A stretch of DNA of 64,000 nt from NCBI RefSeq assembly GCF_024207115.1, contig NZ_CP100128.1:3720001-3784000 (forward strand), given 5' to 3'. Below, piece by piece: positions 34,239 through 42,260 of the stretch. The number at the start of each line of letters is the position of its first letter. Positions within the stretch are counted from its first letter, which is position 1. The notes under the pieces are model-generated. The model worked only from the letters and a program-made list of their open reading frames with translations, had not been told where the DNA came from and did no database searches. Position numbers and translations under genes: made by a program. This DNA is from Chromobacterium sp. IIBBL 290-4. Lineage in GTDB: Bacteria > Pseudomonadota > Gammaproteobacteria > Burkholderiales > Chromobacteriaceae.

Positions 34239-34949
34239 ATGTTGCATTTCAAAGCGGCTTGTCCTAAGTGTAATGAAAAAGTGGTGTTTAATGTTTTACA
34301 CTGCAGCTCAGGTAATGCCTCGGAATATGCTGAAATTTTTCTTCATGATGATTGGAGGGAATATGATTTTTCTCTTTTTTCAATTTCATCAGTTTGCAAT
34401 AATTGTAAGCATGTAGTTAGTGCCAACATTTCTCCTGTTTATGATTATGAGAAAAACAAAAATGCAGTGTTAACTGATTATGCAAGTGAACATGATGAAC
34501 TTGTAAGTGGACCTGAATTGCTTATTCAGTTTGATTGTCCGCCACTTATTCCAAATAAAAAAGCAGGTGAAGGAAGCATTGTTGATATAGATGATTTGTT
34601 GGCTCAGGCAGAGGCTTGTTTTAAGATAAATGCATGGGATGCTGTTGGTGTTCTCTGTAGAAAAATTCTTGATGTAAAGACACTTGAAGAGTGGGGTGGG
34701 CGAAATGAAAAAATACCCACGTTGAACGATAGAATAATAAAAATATTTAATGTGAAAGAAAATAATCCGCACAAAGATAAGTTTGATTTTAATTTGGAAA
34801 ACCATCAATTAGCATATGATGCTCACCTAGTTCGGCTTCTTGGAAATGATGCCGCCCATGATCAAATAGTATTTGATGGTGGTGATGCCGAGTGTATTCT
34901 TGTATTTACAAAGTCGTTTTTGGATAAATATTGCTCATCAAGAGCATGA
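34239..34949 (+). CDS. DUF4145-like zinc-ribbon cargo protein
   Basis: A 236-residue protein. N-terminal cysteines CPKCNEKVVF ... CNNCKHVV form a likely zinc ribbon; the C-terminal half (AEACFKINAWDAVGVLCRKI ... LVRLLGNDAAHD) has the pattern of DUF4145/HEPN-like helical domains, which are common in restriction and defence loci. GGGGG lies 8 bp before ATG 34239; a start at 34227 is possible. AT-rich like the rexAB-like pair and 97 bp downstream of it; may be a third member or an independent gene. Function unknown. Confidence 0.6.
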   Translation: MLHFKAACPKCNEKVVFNVLHCSSGNASEYAEIFLHDDWREYDFSLFSISSVCNNCKHVVSANISPVYDYEKNKNAVLTDYASEHDELVSGPELLIQFDCPPLIPNKKAGEGSIVDIDDLLAQAEACFKINAWDAVGVLCRKILDVKTLEEWGGRNEKIPTLNDRIIKIFNVKENNPHKDKFDFNLENHQLAYDAHLVRLLGNDAAHDQIVFDGGDAECILVFTKSFLDKYCSSRA

Positions 34950-35188
34950 GCCGCGTACCCAGATATCTCTAAGCTCGTAGGGTGGATGCCCCGCAGGGGC
35001 GATCCACCGCTTTTCGGGTTGAAAGTGTGACAGCCACCGCCCACATCATTGCCACACCAAACAAGCGCCTCTCGCAAGAGGCGCTTTTTCATTGTCCTGG
35101 CGCTGGCGGCGATGGCTTCGTTCAAGTCGTCGTCGGACAGGGCGGCGTAGTGGTTCAGGCGGCTAAAGTCCATGGGGCGCTCCGGCAT
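34862..35188 (-). CDS. Doubtful small phage ORF, probably truncated
   Basis: The first 38 codons (MDFSRLNHYAALSDDDLNEA...) look like real protein, but the frame then runs through a terminator, a hairpin repeat and the antisense of the DUF4145-like gene. It is probably the 5' stub of a phage gene cut by insertion of the AT-rich cargo. No clear ribosome site was identified. Confidence 0.25.
   Translation of the reverse strand: MPERPMDFSRLNHYAALSDDDLNEAIAASARTMKKRLLREALVWCGNDVGGGCHTFNPKSGGSPLRGIHPTSLEISGYAAHALDEQYLSKNDFVNTRIHSASPPSNTI
34977..35008. repeat. REP-like hairpin
   Basis: GTAG followed by GGTGGAT GCCCC GCA GGGGC G ATCCACC: a 12-bp stem with a one-base bulge. It lies at the right edge of the AT-rich cargo and resembles scattered REP-type chromosomal repeats. 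Confidence 0.5.
35063..35090. terminator. Terminator right of the DUF4145-like gene
   Basis: AGCGCCTCT / AGAGGCGCT stem with loop CGCA, followed by TTTTC on plus and preceded by A residues for the minus direction. A related hairpin lies at 35239. Confidence 0.7.
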
Positions 35189-35238
35189 GTGGATGCGCCC
35201 ACTGTAGCCGCGCCGGCCACAACATCAGCGCCAAAAAT

Positions 35239-35262
35239 AAGCGCCTCCAGCACGAGGCGCTT
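35239..35262. terminator. Second, related terminator hairpin
   Basis: AAGCGCCTC / GAGGCGCTT with loop CAGCAC then TTGTCATTG. Hairpin and the following bases (TCATTG-CCTGGCG) resemble those at 35063, pointing to a local duplication. Confidence 0.55.
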
Positions 35263-35315
35263 TGTCATTGCCCTGGCGGCGGTTGCGCACAGGGTTATCC
35301 ACCGGCGGCGGTGGA

Positions 35316-35810
35316 TTAGAAGTCCAACTGTTCCAGTGCCAGGCCCCGCGCGGCGGCGATCTTCTCCAGGCTGCTCTGGGGCAGTTCTTCGCTAGACTCC
35401 TGCTGGCCGTAGGCGGACTGGCTGGTGCCCAGGCGGCCCGCCATGTCTTCCAGACTCAAGCCCAGGTATTCGCGCCATGCTCTGGCCGGTGTCGCGCCAT
35501 CCACCACCGACTGCATGACGGCGTGAGGGATGGTCGCCAAGCTCTTGCCGCCGCCACCATCCACCCGAACCACTGCCCATAGAAAGCCTTGAAATTCGGG
35601 CTTGTCGGCGTGGTCCTTCACTTGGCTTGCAGTGGGGATGCTTCCGTCTTCCTGACTGATCCACTCCAGATGAAAGTCTATCGCTTGCCGGACGTTGCGC
35701 ATGGCCTCTTCCAGTGTATCGCCGGCAGAGAAGCAGCCGGGCAAGTCCGGCACGATGACGCCATAGGCGTGGGTGTCGTCGCCGGGCTCGATGGCGATAG
35801 GGTAGTGCAT
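35316..35810 (-). CDS. hicB: HicB-type antitoxin, no HicA partner seen
   Basis: A 164-residue protein: N-terminal degenerate RNase-H-like HicB fold (MHYPIAIEPGDDTHAYGVIV, PDLPGCFSAGDTLEEAMRNV) and a C-terminal XRE-type HTH (YLGLSLEDMAGRLGTSQSAY). HicB neutralises the HicA mRNA interferase and represses its own operon. No HicA-like 60-residue ORF is found on either side, so it may be an orphan or an anti-toxin acting in trans. It follows higA by 19 bp in the same direction. Confidence 0.8.
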   Translation of the reverse strand: MHYPIAIEPGDDTHAYGVIVPDLPGCFSAGDTLEEAMRNVRQAIDFHLEWISQEDGSIPTASQVKDHADKPEFQGFLWAVVRVDGGGGKSLATIPHAVMQSVVDGATPARAWREYLGLSLEDMAGRLGTSQSAYGQQESSEELPQSSLEKIAAARGLALEQLDF

Positions 35811-35829
35811 CGCACGTCCTCGCGGTGGT

Positions 35830-36246
35830 TCAGTCGATGAAGGTTGCCGGGCTGACGCCGAAGCGGGTAGCCAACTGCTTGACCTGGCGGAGATTCAACT
35901 CGCGCTTGCCGCACAAGACTTCGGACACTACGCCTTGACTGCCAATCTCCGGCAAGTCGCCCTGGCGCAAGCCATGCTCTTGCATGAGGTGGCGCAGGGC
36001 ATCCAGGCCGGTGGCGTTCGGCATCGGGTGATGCTGGTTTTCGTAGTCGTGAACCAGATCCCCGACCAGCTCGCTCAAATCCCACAGCGGGTGCTGTTCA
36101 TCGCCCTGGGTGCCTTCCCACAGCGCGTCCAGCAGCTCGCACATGCGGTCATAGTGGTCGGCATCGCGGATAGGGCGGATGTCGGTTGCCTGGCTGAAAG
36201 CCCGCCAGGCGGGCAGCAGGCTGGCTGCATCGATACGGGCGTTCAT
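35830..36246 (-). CDS. higA: HigA antitoxin
   Basis: A 138-residue HigA-type antitoxin with a C-terminal HTH: LRHLMQEHGLRQGDLPEIGS followed by QGVVSEVLCGKRELNLRQVK. It counteracts HigB and represses the operon. Its ATG overlaps the higB stop (TAATG), the normal toxin-first order for this family. Confidence 0.85.
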   Translation of the reverse strand: MNARIDAASLLPAWRAFSQATDIRPIRDADHYDRMCELLDALWEGTQGDEQHPLWDLSELVGDLVHDYENQHHPMPNATGLDALRHLMQEHGLRQGDLPEIGSQGVVSEVLCGKRELNLRQVKQLATRFGVSPATFID

Positions 36247-36539
36247 TATTTCCAGTCTCCTTTGTCGTACTGGCTATGCGTGAGCACAGCTTTCACATAA
36301 ACCACTTGCCGGGGGAACTGCACAAAGGCGATCAACCGGTACTTGTTGCCCCCGATGTTGAACACCATCAGCTCGCCGACCTTATCCACACTGTTGAAGG
36401 CTTGCTTCAGCTCGGCATAGTTGGCGAAGACGTTCTTCTCTATGGTGCGGCGCCAGCCTTGCAGCGGCGGTTCTGCGTCGGGGTGAATCTGGGCGAAGTC
36501 GCGCAATGCGCGGTTGCTGATGAGTTTCATGCGGTCCAT
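36246..36539 (-). CDS. higB: HigB mRNA interferase toxin
   Basis: A 97-residue toxin of the HigB_toxin family: LQGWRRTIEKNVFANYAELK, FNIGGNKYRLIAFVQF and YVKAVLTHSQYDKGDW, with the C-terminal His-x-x-Tyr/Asp set typical of these ribosome-dependent RNases. Translationally coupled to higA. The pair probably stabilises the prophage or acts in phage defence. Confidence 0.88.
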   Translation of the reverse strand: MDRMKLISNRALRDFAQIHPDAEPPLQGWRRTIEKNVFANYAELKQAFNSVDKVGELMVFNIGGNKYRLIAFVQFPRQVVYVKAVLTHSQYDKGDWK

Positions 36540-36541
36540 TG

Positions 36542-36558
36542 TATCTCATTTTGAGATA
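36542..36558. promoter_or_regulatory. Probable HigA operator
   Basis: Perfect palindrome TATCTCA - TTT - TGAGATA, 3 bp upstream of the higB start codon, where the autorepressing antitoxin would bind. Confidence 0.6.
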
Positions 36559-36587
36559 AAATCAATCAGCCGATGCTAAAAAGCATT

Positions 36588-36606
36588 AGCCCCGACTTGC
36601 GGGGCT
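36588..36606 (-). terminator. Hairpin between immunity-like gene and higB
   Basis: AGCCCCG / CGGGGCT with loop ACTTG, 118 bp after the immunity-like gene on the minus strand; followed on that strand by AATGCTTTTT. A probable terminator separating the microcin unit from higBA. Confidence 0.55.
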
Positions 36607-36723
36607 GCCCAGGAGGAGTTGGTAGTTCTTGCGCCTACGCTTGAATTTTCCTTGCTGAAAATTTTAACGGTACAAAACGTGCATGCTGTTCTTATTTTGA
36701 ATAAAATTCATCAATTTAATGAT

Positions 36724-36873
36724 TTATTTTAAATAGCCTAGCATCGCTAAAATAGCAATGACGACGGGTATTATATAAATTAATTTGCCAATTTTTGGCA
36801 TGTTTAATTTAAAAAATATAACGGAGATGATGGTGGTTACAAAAACTGAAATGAATACTGGATGTAATTTCAT
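36724..36873 (-). CDS. Candidate microcin immunity protein, two membrane helices
   Basis: A 49-residue, very hydrophobic protein encoded by AT-rich DNA: MKLHPVFISVFVTTIISVIF ... KIGKLIYIIPVVIAILAMLG. Two helices joined by a short basic loop are typical for immunity proteins of class II microcins and bacteriocins. It lies 79 bp downstream of the microcin-like precursor on the same strand, with a hairpin between. No other gene in the gap. The coding sequence is below usual annotation length limits; the functional call is inferred from position and topology. Confidence 0.55.
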   Translation of the reverse strand: MKLHPVFISVFVTTIISVIFFKLNMPKIGKLIYIIPVVIAILAMLGYLK

Positions 36874-36891
36874 TGTTATTTCTCAATGAGG

Positions 36892-36914
36892 AAAGCAACC
36901 ACTTGGGTTGCTTT
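36892..36914 (-). terminator. Intercistronic hairpin in the microcin unit
   Basis: Perfect 9-bp stem AAAGCAACC / GGTTGCTTT with a 5-nt loop, between the precursor stop and the immunity-like start. A short T-tract (TTTCC on minus) suggests partial termination or RNA stabilisation, which would give more precursor than immunity message. Confidence 0.5.
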
Positions 36915-36952
36915 GAATATCGGATCTAATCCGATTTGGCTGCAAAGTATTG

Positions 36953-37216
36953 CTAGTACATGTATGGACGAACGGTGGGATAGTTGCCTCTAGAATGACT
37001 GATTGCGCCACCTGTTAAGTATCCGCAAGCCATTTGACCGATTGCTGCTCCAGTGCCTAAGCCCGCCGAGAAACCAGGAAAAGCACCCACTCCAGCGAAA
37101 AAACTTCCCGCAACACCACCAGCCATAGCAGTTCCCAAGGTTATGGAGCCGATACATTCATCGTATGCGGATGCACCTGAGCATGTATTAATTTCAATTT
37201 CGGATAGAGTGTCCAT
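36953..37216 (-). CDS. Candidate double-glycine class II microcin (colicin-V-like) precursor
   Basis: An 87-residue peptide. Residues 1-15 (MDTLSEIEINTCSGA) look like a double-glycine-type leader with hydrophobic positions at L4, I7 and I9 and a G-A cleavage pair, as cut by C39-peptidase ABC exporters. The 72-residue mature part is Gly/Ala-rich with GxxxG runs (AMAGGVAGSFFAGVGAFPGF), has two cysteines (C21, C64) able to form a disulfide, and ends in an aromatic tail, YPTVRPYMY. A strong AAAGGAG site lies 7 bp before the ATG. Encoded by AT-rich DNA between tail gene D and the immunity-like gene. No transporter is in the window. It could instead be an unrelated secreted glycine-rich peptide. 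Confidence 0.6.
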   Translation of the reverse strand: MDTLSEIEINTCSGASAYDECIGSITLGTAMAGGVAGSFFAGVGAFPGFSAGLGTGAAIGQMACGYLTGGAISHSRGNYPTVRPYMY

Positions 37217-37239
37217 TATTTTCTCCTTTGAAGTAATTT

Positions 37240-37256
37240 CATTTGAAATTCAAATG
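37240..37256. promoter_or_regulatory. Palindrome upstream of the microcin-like gene
   Basis: CATTTGAA-A-TTCAAATG, perfect 8-bp arms, 24 bp upstream of the start codon in an AT-rich 228-bp leader. A candidate operator; no clear -35/-10 pair could be fixed. Confidence 0.4.
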
Positions 37257-37444
37257 TGAAATCATTATTGCATTTTCATTATTGTATTTCAATGCCATTT
37301 GCATTTTATTTGGCAAAAGCAACATTGTGCTGTGATTTTTTAAATGGATGAAATTTATATTGGCCATCCGATGGTTTGAGCCTGGCGTGTTTATATTGAG
37401 AGCTCAGCAGGACAACTTCTGTCCATGATGGTAGGGGGCATGGC

Positions 37445-38641
37445 TCACATCGCCACATCCTCCAACCTCGCCTCCAGCTCCAGCGCGGTGGTATAGCCGC
37501 CATCGCCCAGCTGGTGGGTGACTTTCTTCAGCACCCAGCCGGTGGCGTCGATGACGGGCTTGAAGCCTTGCACCTGGGCGGGTAGTTCCGGGAACAGCTC
37601 CGGGCGACCTTCGGCCAGGGTGATGGAGAATTCCGCCACGCCGCGTTGCAGCTTTTGCCAGGCGGCTTTTGCGCCTTGTAGCGCGGTGGCCTCGCTGACA
37701 TAGACATGGCGCAGCACTTTGATGTTGTCGCTGCTGGGCTCGATGCCCTTGGCCTGAATGGCGGTGAGCTTGGTTCGTTTGCTCTTGCGGCCCAGCTTGG
37801 TGACTGTGGCGCGGCGTTCAAATTTGGTGTCTTTGTTGACGATGACTTCGCCTTTCTTCGCGCCGCGCACGTCATGCCAGTAGGCCTTGACCGCGGTGTA
37901 GGCATCCCGGTCGGCCACGTTGAAGCGGTGGCTGTCGCCGCTACCGCGCCGGATCAGGCAGGCGGGGAAGGGCTGGCCGCTGACGGTTTCCGCATCGCCG
38001 GCTTTGCAGAAGATCAGCCGGCCTTGCTTGACGGTGGCGACGGCGTCGTATTGCGTGGCCAGGCGGCTGAGCAAGTTGGCGTCGCTTTCGCTGGTTTGGT
38101 CGATGTGTTCGATCTTTTGCTTGGCCAGCCAGGCGGGGATGGCCGGCGTCAGGCCGTTGGCTTTGGCGATGGCCTGCACGATGGCGCCCAAGGTGGTTTG
38201 GTGCCAGCTCTTTTCCCGCTTGGTGGCGATGCCGGCGCGCAGGTCGGTGGCGCGGGCGCGTAGGGTGAGCGTGTCCGGCGCGCCGGTGTGTTCCATCTCG
38301 TCCACGATGTAGCTGCCCTTGTCCACCAGTGGGCCATCTGCCCAGCCCAGCGCCAGCTTGACGGTGACGCCGCGTTCCGGGATGTCCAGCCGGCCGTCAG
38401 CATCGTCCAGCACAATGTCCAGTTGGTCCGCCTCAAATCCCCTGTTGTCGGTGAGCGTGAGGCTGATCAGCCGCGGGCTGATGTTGCTGGTGATGTCTTT
38501 GCCGGCCAGCTGGATCTGGCATAGCGGCCGGCGCGGCTGGCTTAGCCCGCCCGCAAGCGCGCCCAGGGCGCCGCCCACCATGTCGCCCACTTGATCCATT
38601 ACCCCGCCGGCCATGTCGGCCGCGTCATCCAGCAGGCTCAT
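37445..38641 (-). CDS. D: Baseplate hub/late control protein D
   Basis: A 398-residue protein of the P2 GPD family, the centre of the baseplate and tail spike hub. Typical features: RPLCQIQLAGKDITSNISPR, ADQLDIVLDDADGRLDIPER, TLTLRARATDL. It is the last gene of the leftward tail operon and overlaps U by 4 bp. The N-terminal hydrophobic Gly/Ala stretch (AADMAGGVMDQVGDMVGGAL) is unusual but intact. Confidence 0.92.
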   Translation of the reverse strand: MSLLDDAADMAGGVMDQVGDMVGGALGALAGGLSQPRRPLCQIQLAGKDITSNISPRLISLTLTDNRGFEADQLDIVLDDADGRLDIPERGVTVKLALGWADGPLVDKGSYIVDEMEHTGAPDTLTLRARATDLRAGIATKREKSWHQTTLGAIVQAIAKANGLTPAIPAWLAKQKIEHIDQTSESDANLLSRLATQYDAVATVKQGRLIFCKAGDAETVSGQPFPACLIRRGSGDSHRFNVADRDAYTAVKAYWHDVRGAKKGEVIVNKDTKFERRATVTKLGRKSKRTKLTAIQAKGIEPSSDNIKVLRHVYVSEATALQGAKAAWQKLQRGVAEFSITLAEGRPELFPELPAQVQGFKPVIDATGWVLKKVTHQLGDGGYTTALELEARLEDVAM

Positions 38642-39096
38642 TTGATCAGCTCCAGTACGCCGCGCGTGAGCGCGCCCAGGGCATCCAGCAGGCTGTCATC
38701 GGTGCGTTTCAGCGACAAGGTGAAGTCGATGGCGCGGGCCTTGCCATCGCTGAAGAACTCTTGCTTGCCGATATCCAGCGACTCCACCACGTAAAAGCCG
38801 TAGATAGCGCCGGTGCCTTCGATCAGCGGCCAGGCCTTGCCTTGGTCGGCCATCAGCTTGAGCAGCGACAGCGCCGTGTCGCCGCCGGTGAGTTCCGGCA
38901 GCAGTCGGCCGGACAGGGTGATGCACTCTTCGTCCGCGCCCAGAAACTGATAGGCGGGGCGGCGGCCGACGCGGCTATTGCTGGGCCAGCGCCAGGCGAA
39001 TTTCTGCTTGAATTCCTGATAGGGCAGGGTGTCCATCATGAACACGAACATGCCTAGCGCCATCATGGGCAGTTTGATCGGTCCCAAACTCAGCAT
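38638..39096 (-). CDS. U: Tail protein U
   Basis: A 152-residue P2 gpU-type tail protein (MLSLGPIKLPMMALGMFVFM..., then QEFKQKFAWRWPSNSRVGRR). It caps or completes the tail tube at the end distal to the head. The ATG overlaps the T stop (TAATG) and the stop overlaps the D start. The open frame extends further upstream inside T, but the internal ATG 39096 is the homologous start. Confidence 0.9.
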   Translation of the reverse strand: MLSLGPIKLPMMALGMFVFMMDTLPYQEFKQKFAWRWPSNSRVGRRPAYQFLGADEECITLSGRLLPELTGGDTALSLLKLMADQGKAWPLIEGTGAIYGFYVVESLDIGKQEFFSDGKARAIDFTLSLKRTDDSLLDALGALTRGVLELIK

Positions 39097-42000
39097 TAGT
39101 CCATATCTCCTAAACGTGAACGCCGCGCGGCGGCCTGACGGCTGGCGGCCTGGGCCAGCGCCTGCTCGACTTTGCGCTGCACCAGGGCGGCGAGCTGCTG
39201 CTCGTTCATGCCCGGCGCGGCGTGGATGGTGAGGTTGACGGCAGAGGGCTGCGCCGCGACGGCCGGCGGGCTGGCGCGCAGCGGCGGGCGGTGGTCCAGG
39301 TGGCCGGCCATGGCGGGCGCGGTGGCGATGGCCACGCCGGCGCCGGCGGCGGTGAGCCGTTTGGCGGCTTCGCGCATGCTGGCCAGCGGCCCGGCCTGGC
39401 CTTTGTCTATGCCTTGCTCCAGGCCGGCCATGGTATGACCGCCGATGGTTGCGAATACGCGTGACGGGCTGTGAATGTCCAGCTTCTTGCGCAGCCACTC
39501 CGGCAGCATGTCGCCCACGCCCAGGATGGCGTCCTTGACCCACACGATGCCCTTCTTGATGCCTGACACGATGCCGGACATGATGTCCAGGCCGACAGTG
39601 ATGAACTTGGCGGCCAGCTCCGCGCCGATGACGATCAGGTTGGCCAGCCACTTGCCGAAGCCCTTGCCGCTATTTGCCGCCGCGTCCAGGCTTTGCTTGC
39701 TGGCGTCCACCGGTCCCAGCAACTTGGACACCCATTCCCAAGCGGTTTTGAACGCGCCGACCAGCCAATCCCATACCGGACGCAGCGGCTCCAGCGCCGG
39801 GCCGATGGCAGCAAAGACTTGATCGAATATCGCGCCCAGCGGCGCCAGCCCTTCTTTCAGCCCCTCCCAAAAGCCGCTGAACCAGGCCTTGATGGGTTCC
39901 CAATACTTGTAGATGAGCAGGGCGGCCAGACCAATGACCAGGCCGATGGGGTTGGCCATCGCCAGCCGGCCGACAAACATCAGCGCCTGTCCAATGCCCA
40001 TGATGGCACTGGCCGCGCCGCCCGCCACGCGGGCAATGCCACCGCCGATCAGCCGGCCGCCGCCCTTGACGCCATCCCAGGCCATGCCTTTGACGCCGCG
40101 GGTTTTGACATACTGCGTCACCGCGCCGAGTTTTGACCCTGCGCTGGCGCGCGCCAGCGCTAGCTGGGCGCCAACGGCGCGCCAAAGCGCACCGGCGTAT
40201 TTGTAGACCGCGAGCTTGCCGGCCTTGAACTTGTCCACCAGGCCGGTGCCCATGGCGCGGGCCAGCTCCACGCTACGCGCGCCAGCGGCGCGCATTGCGG
40301 CGGGCAGATTGGTTTTCAAGCCCTTGGTCCATTCCCACAGTCGTTTCAACGGCTCGCGCGGGCTGGATGCGCGCCAGACATCGGCCAGCCCCTGCCCTGC
40401 GCGCTTGGCGGCGGCCACGCCGGCGGACAACTTGCCGGATAGGGATTGCCCCGCGCCCGCGCCGGCCTTGCGCAGATCGACCAGCTTTTCCACTACCCCG
40501 CCGGCTCGAATGCCAAGGGTGGACAGGCTGAGGCGGGCCAGCGCGATGGGGCCAAGGACGGCGGCGATGGCCAGGCCCAGCGTCCCGGCTACGGCCAGCA
40601 GCACCGATACGGCCGCGGCGATCTTGACCAGCGTGGCGGCCAGCGCCGGGTTGGCTTTGGTCCAGGCGCTTATCCGTTCCAGCACATCCGCGGCCGCCTT
40701 CATGATGTCCATCAGCGGCTGGCGCAGCGCCTTGCCCATTTCCGACGATTGGTTGAACAGCCGGTTCTTGGTGAGCTGCCATTGCGCGGTGAGGGTGTCT
40801 TTGCTGGCGTCACCTTCGCGCTGCATGCTGCCCTTGGCCTTGGCATCGTTGACCAGCGCCAGCTGCTTGCGGTATTCGCCCAGGTTATCCGCCAGCTTGG
40901 CGGCGTCGTCGCCATATTCCTTGCCGAACAGATCCACCATCACGCCCATTTGCTTGACCTTGGGCAGTTTGTTGACAGCCTCCAAGACTTTGAGGATGGC
41001 CCCCGTCGTATCGTGCGCCATCTGCGCTTCGATTTGCTTGGCGTTGAGGCCCAGCTCTTTCAGGCCGCGCTGGAAGCGCTTGGGTTGTTTGGCGGCGATT
41101 TGCAGCTCACGCACCATGGCTTTGCTGGCGGTGGCGGCCACTTCCGCCGATGCGCCCAGGGACAGGAAGGTGCTGCCCAGGGCGGCGGCCTGCTTGTAAT
41201 CCATGCTGCCGACGTTGCCGGCGATGCGCTGCATCACGTTGATGATATCTGCGCCTTTGGATTGGGCGTTGTCGTCCAAGTAGTTGATGACGTCGCCCAG
41301 CTCGCTGATGTTCTTGATCGGCACTTTGTAGACGTTGGCGATCTTGCCCATGTCTTCGGACAGCTGGTCCGCAGGCAGGTCAAACGCCGTGGCGGCCAGA
41401 GCGGCCACGCGGGCGAACTCCAGCAAGTCCGCTTTGCCCTTCACGCCCATGCGCGCGCCGCCTTCCACCAGGGCGGCAATCTCAGTGGTGGCCATCGGGA
41501 TTTGCGTGGCCATCGCCTTGATGGCATCGCCCATTTCGTAATAGGTGGCGGTCAGCTTGCCGTTGTCGTCGCGGGCGCCATCCACCTGGCGCGCGACGCC
41601 TAGCATGGCGTTTTCAAACTGGCTGAAGTCGCCAACCATTTTGAACACCGGCGCGCCAATGGCTGCGCCAGTGGCAACGGTGGCCGCGCCGCCGCCGGCG
41701 ATCTTGTCGCGGACTTCCAGCTGGTGACTGTAGCGTTGTTGCGCCTCGTTGAGCAGGCGTTGACGGCGCGCGACGGCATCGAGCTTGCCTTGCCGCGCCT
41801 CCAGCGCGCGGTTGGTTTCTTGGATGCGGGCGGCGAGGGTGGTTTCGGTGGCGGAAAGCTGGCGGGTGTCGATGCCTTCTTTCTGCAGCGCGGCAGACGC
41901 GGCGCGGGCGGCATCCAGGCGCTTGCGGTGGGCCATGCTGAGTTTGTCTACGGCGCGCTCGGCGGCGGCGTATTCGCGGGATAGTTTGATGCTGGCGCCG

Positions 42001-42260
42001 CCGGCTTGCTCCATCTGTTGGCGGACGGCTTCCAAGCGTTGGCGCGCGCCGGCCAGCGCTTGGCCGGTGTCTTTGCTTTCTTTGGTAAGTTTGCGGAAGG
42101 CGTCGATGCTGCTTTGCGCGGCTTGGAATTGCTTGAGCTGGTCCCGGCTTTCTTTCACCGCGCGCGCCAGCGCTTGGTTGCCGGCCATGGCTTGCTTGAG
42201 CGGCCGGGTCAGTTTGTCCACGGCCGCCAGCAGCACTTCGATTTTCAGCTTGCTATTCAT
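39096..42260 (-). CDS. T: Tail tape measure protein T
   Basis: A 1054-residue tape measure protein that sets tail length. N-terminal 190 residues are coiled coil (QALARAVKESRDQLKQFQAA), then the conserved phage-tail TP901-like region (FENAMLGVARQV, LSEDMGKIANVYK), several hydrophobic segments (AMANPIGLVIGLAALLIYKY) and a C-terminal DIHSPSRVFATIGG motif. The length would predict a tail somewhat longer than that of P2 (gpT about 815 residues). Confidence 0.93.
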   Translation of the reverse strand: MNSKLKIEVLLAAVDKLTRPLKQAMAGNQALARAVKESRDQLKQFQAAQSSIDAFRKLTKESKDTGQALAGARQRLEAVRQQMEQAGGASIKLSREYAAAERAVDKLSMAHRKRLDAARAASAALQKEGIDTRQLSATETTLAARIQETNRALEARQGKLDAVARRQRLLNEAQQRYSHQLEVRDKIAGGGAATVATGAAIGAPVFKMVGDFSQFENAMLGVARQVDGARDDNGKLTATYYEMGDAIKAMATQIPMATTEIAALVEGGARMGVKGKADLLEFARVAALAATAFDLPADQLSEDMGKIANVYKVPIKNISELGDVINYLDDNAQSKGADIINVMQRIAGNVGSMDYKQAAALGSTFLSLGASAEVAATASKAMVRELQIAAKQPKRFQRGLKELGLNAKQIEAQMAHDTTGAILKVLEAVNKLPKVKQMGVMVDLFGKEYGDDAAKLADNLGEYRKQLALVNDAKAKGSMQREGDASKDTLTAQWQLTKNRLFNQSSEMGKALRQPLMDIMKAAADVLERISAWTKANPALAATLVKIAAAVSVLLAVAGTLGLAIAAVLGPIALARLSLSTLGIRAGGVVEKLVDLRKAGAGAGQSLSGKLSAGVAAAKRAGQGLADVWRASSPREPLKRLWEWTKGLKTNLPAAMRAAGARSVELARAMGTGLVDKFKAGKLAVYKYAGALWRAVGAQLALARASAGSKLGAVTQYVKTRGVKGMAWDGVKGGGRLIGGGIARVAGGAASAIMGIGQALMFVGRLAMANPIGLVIGLAALLIYKYWEPIKAWFSGFWEGLKEGLAPLGAIFDQVFAAIGPALEPLRPVWDWLVGAFKTAWEWVSKLLGPVDASKQSLDAAANSGKGFGKWLANLIVIGAELAAKFITVGLDIMSGIVSGIKKGIVWVKDAILGVGDMLPEWLRKKLDIHSPSRVFATIGGHTMAGLEQGIDKGQAGPLASMREAAKRLTAAGAGVAIATAPAMAGHLDHRPPLRASPPAVAAQPSAVNLTIHAAPGMNEQQLAALVQRKVEQALAQAASRQAAARRSRLGDMD

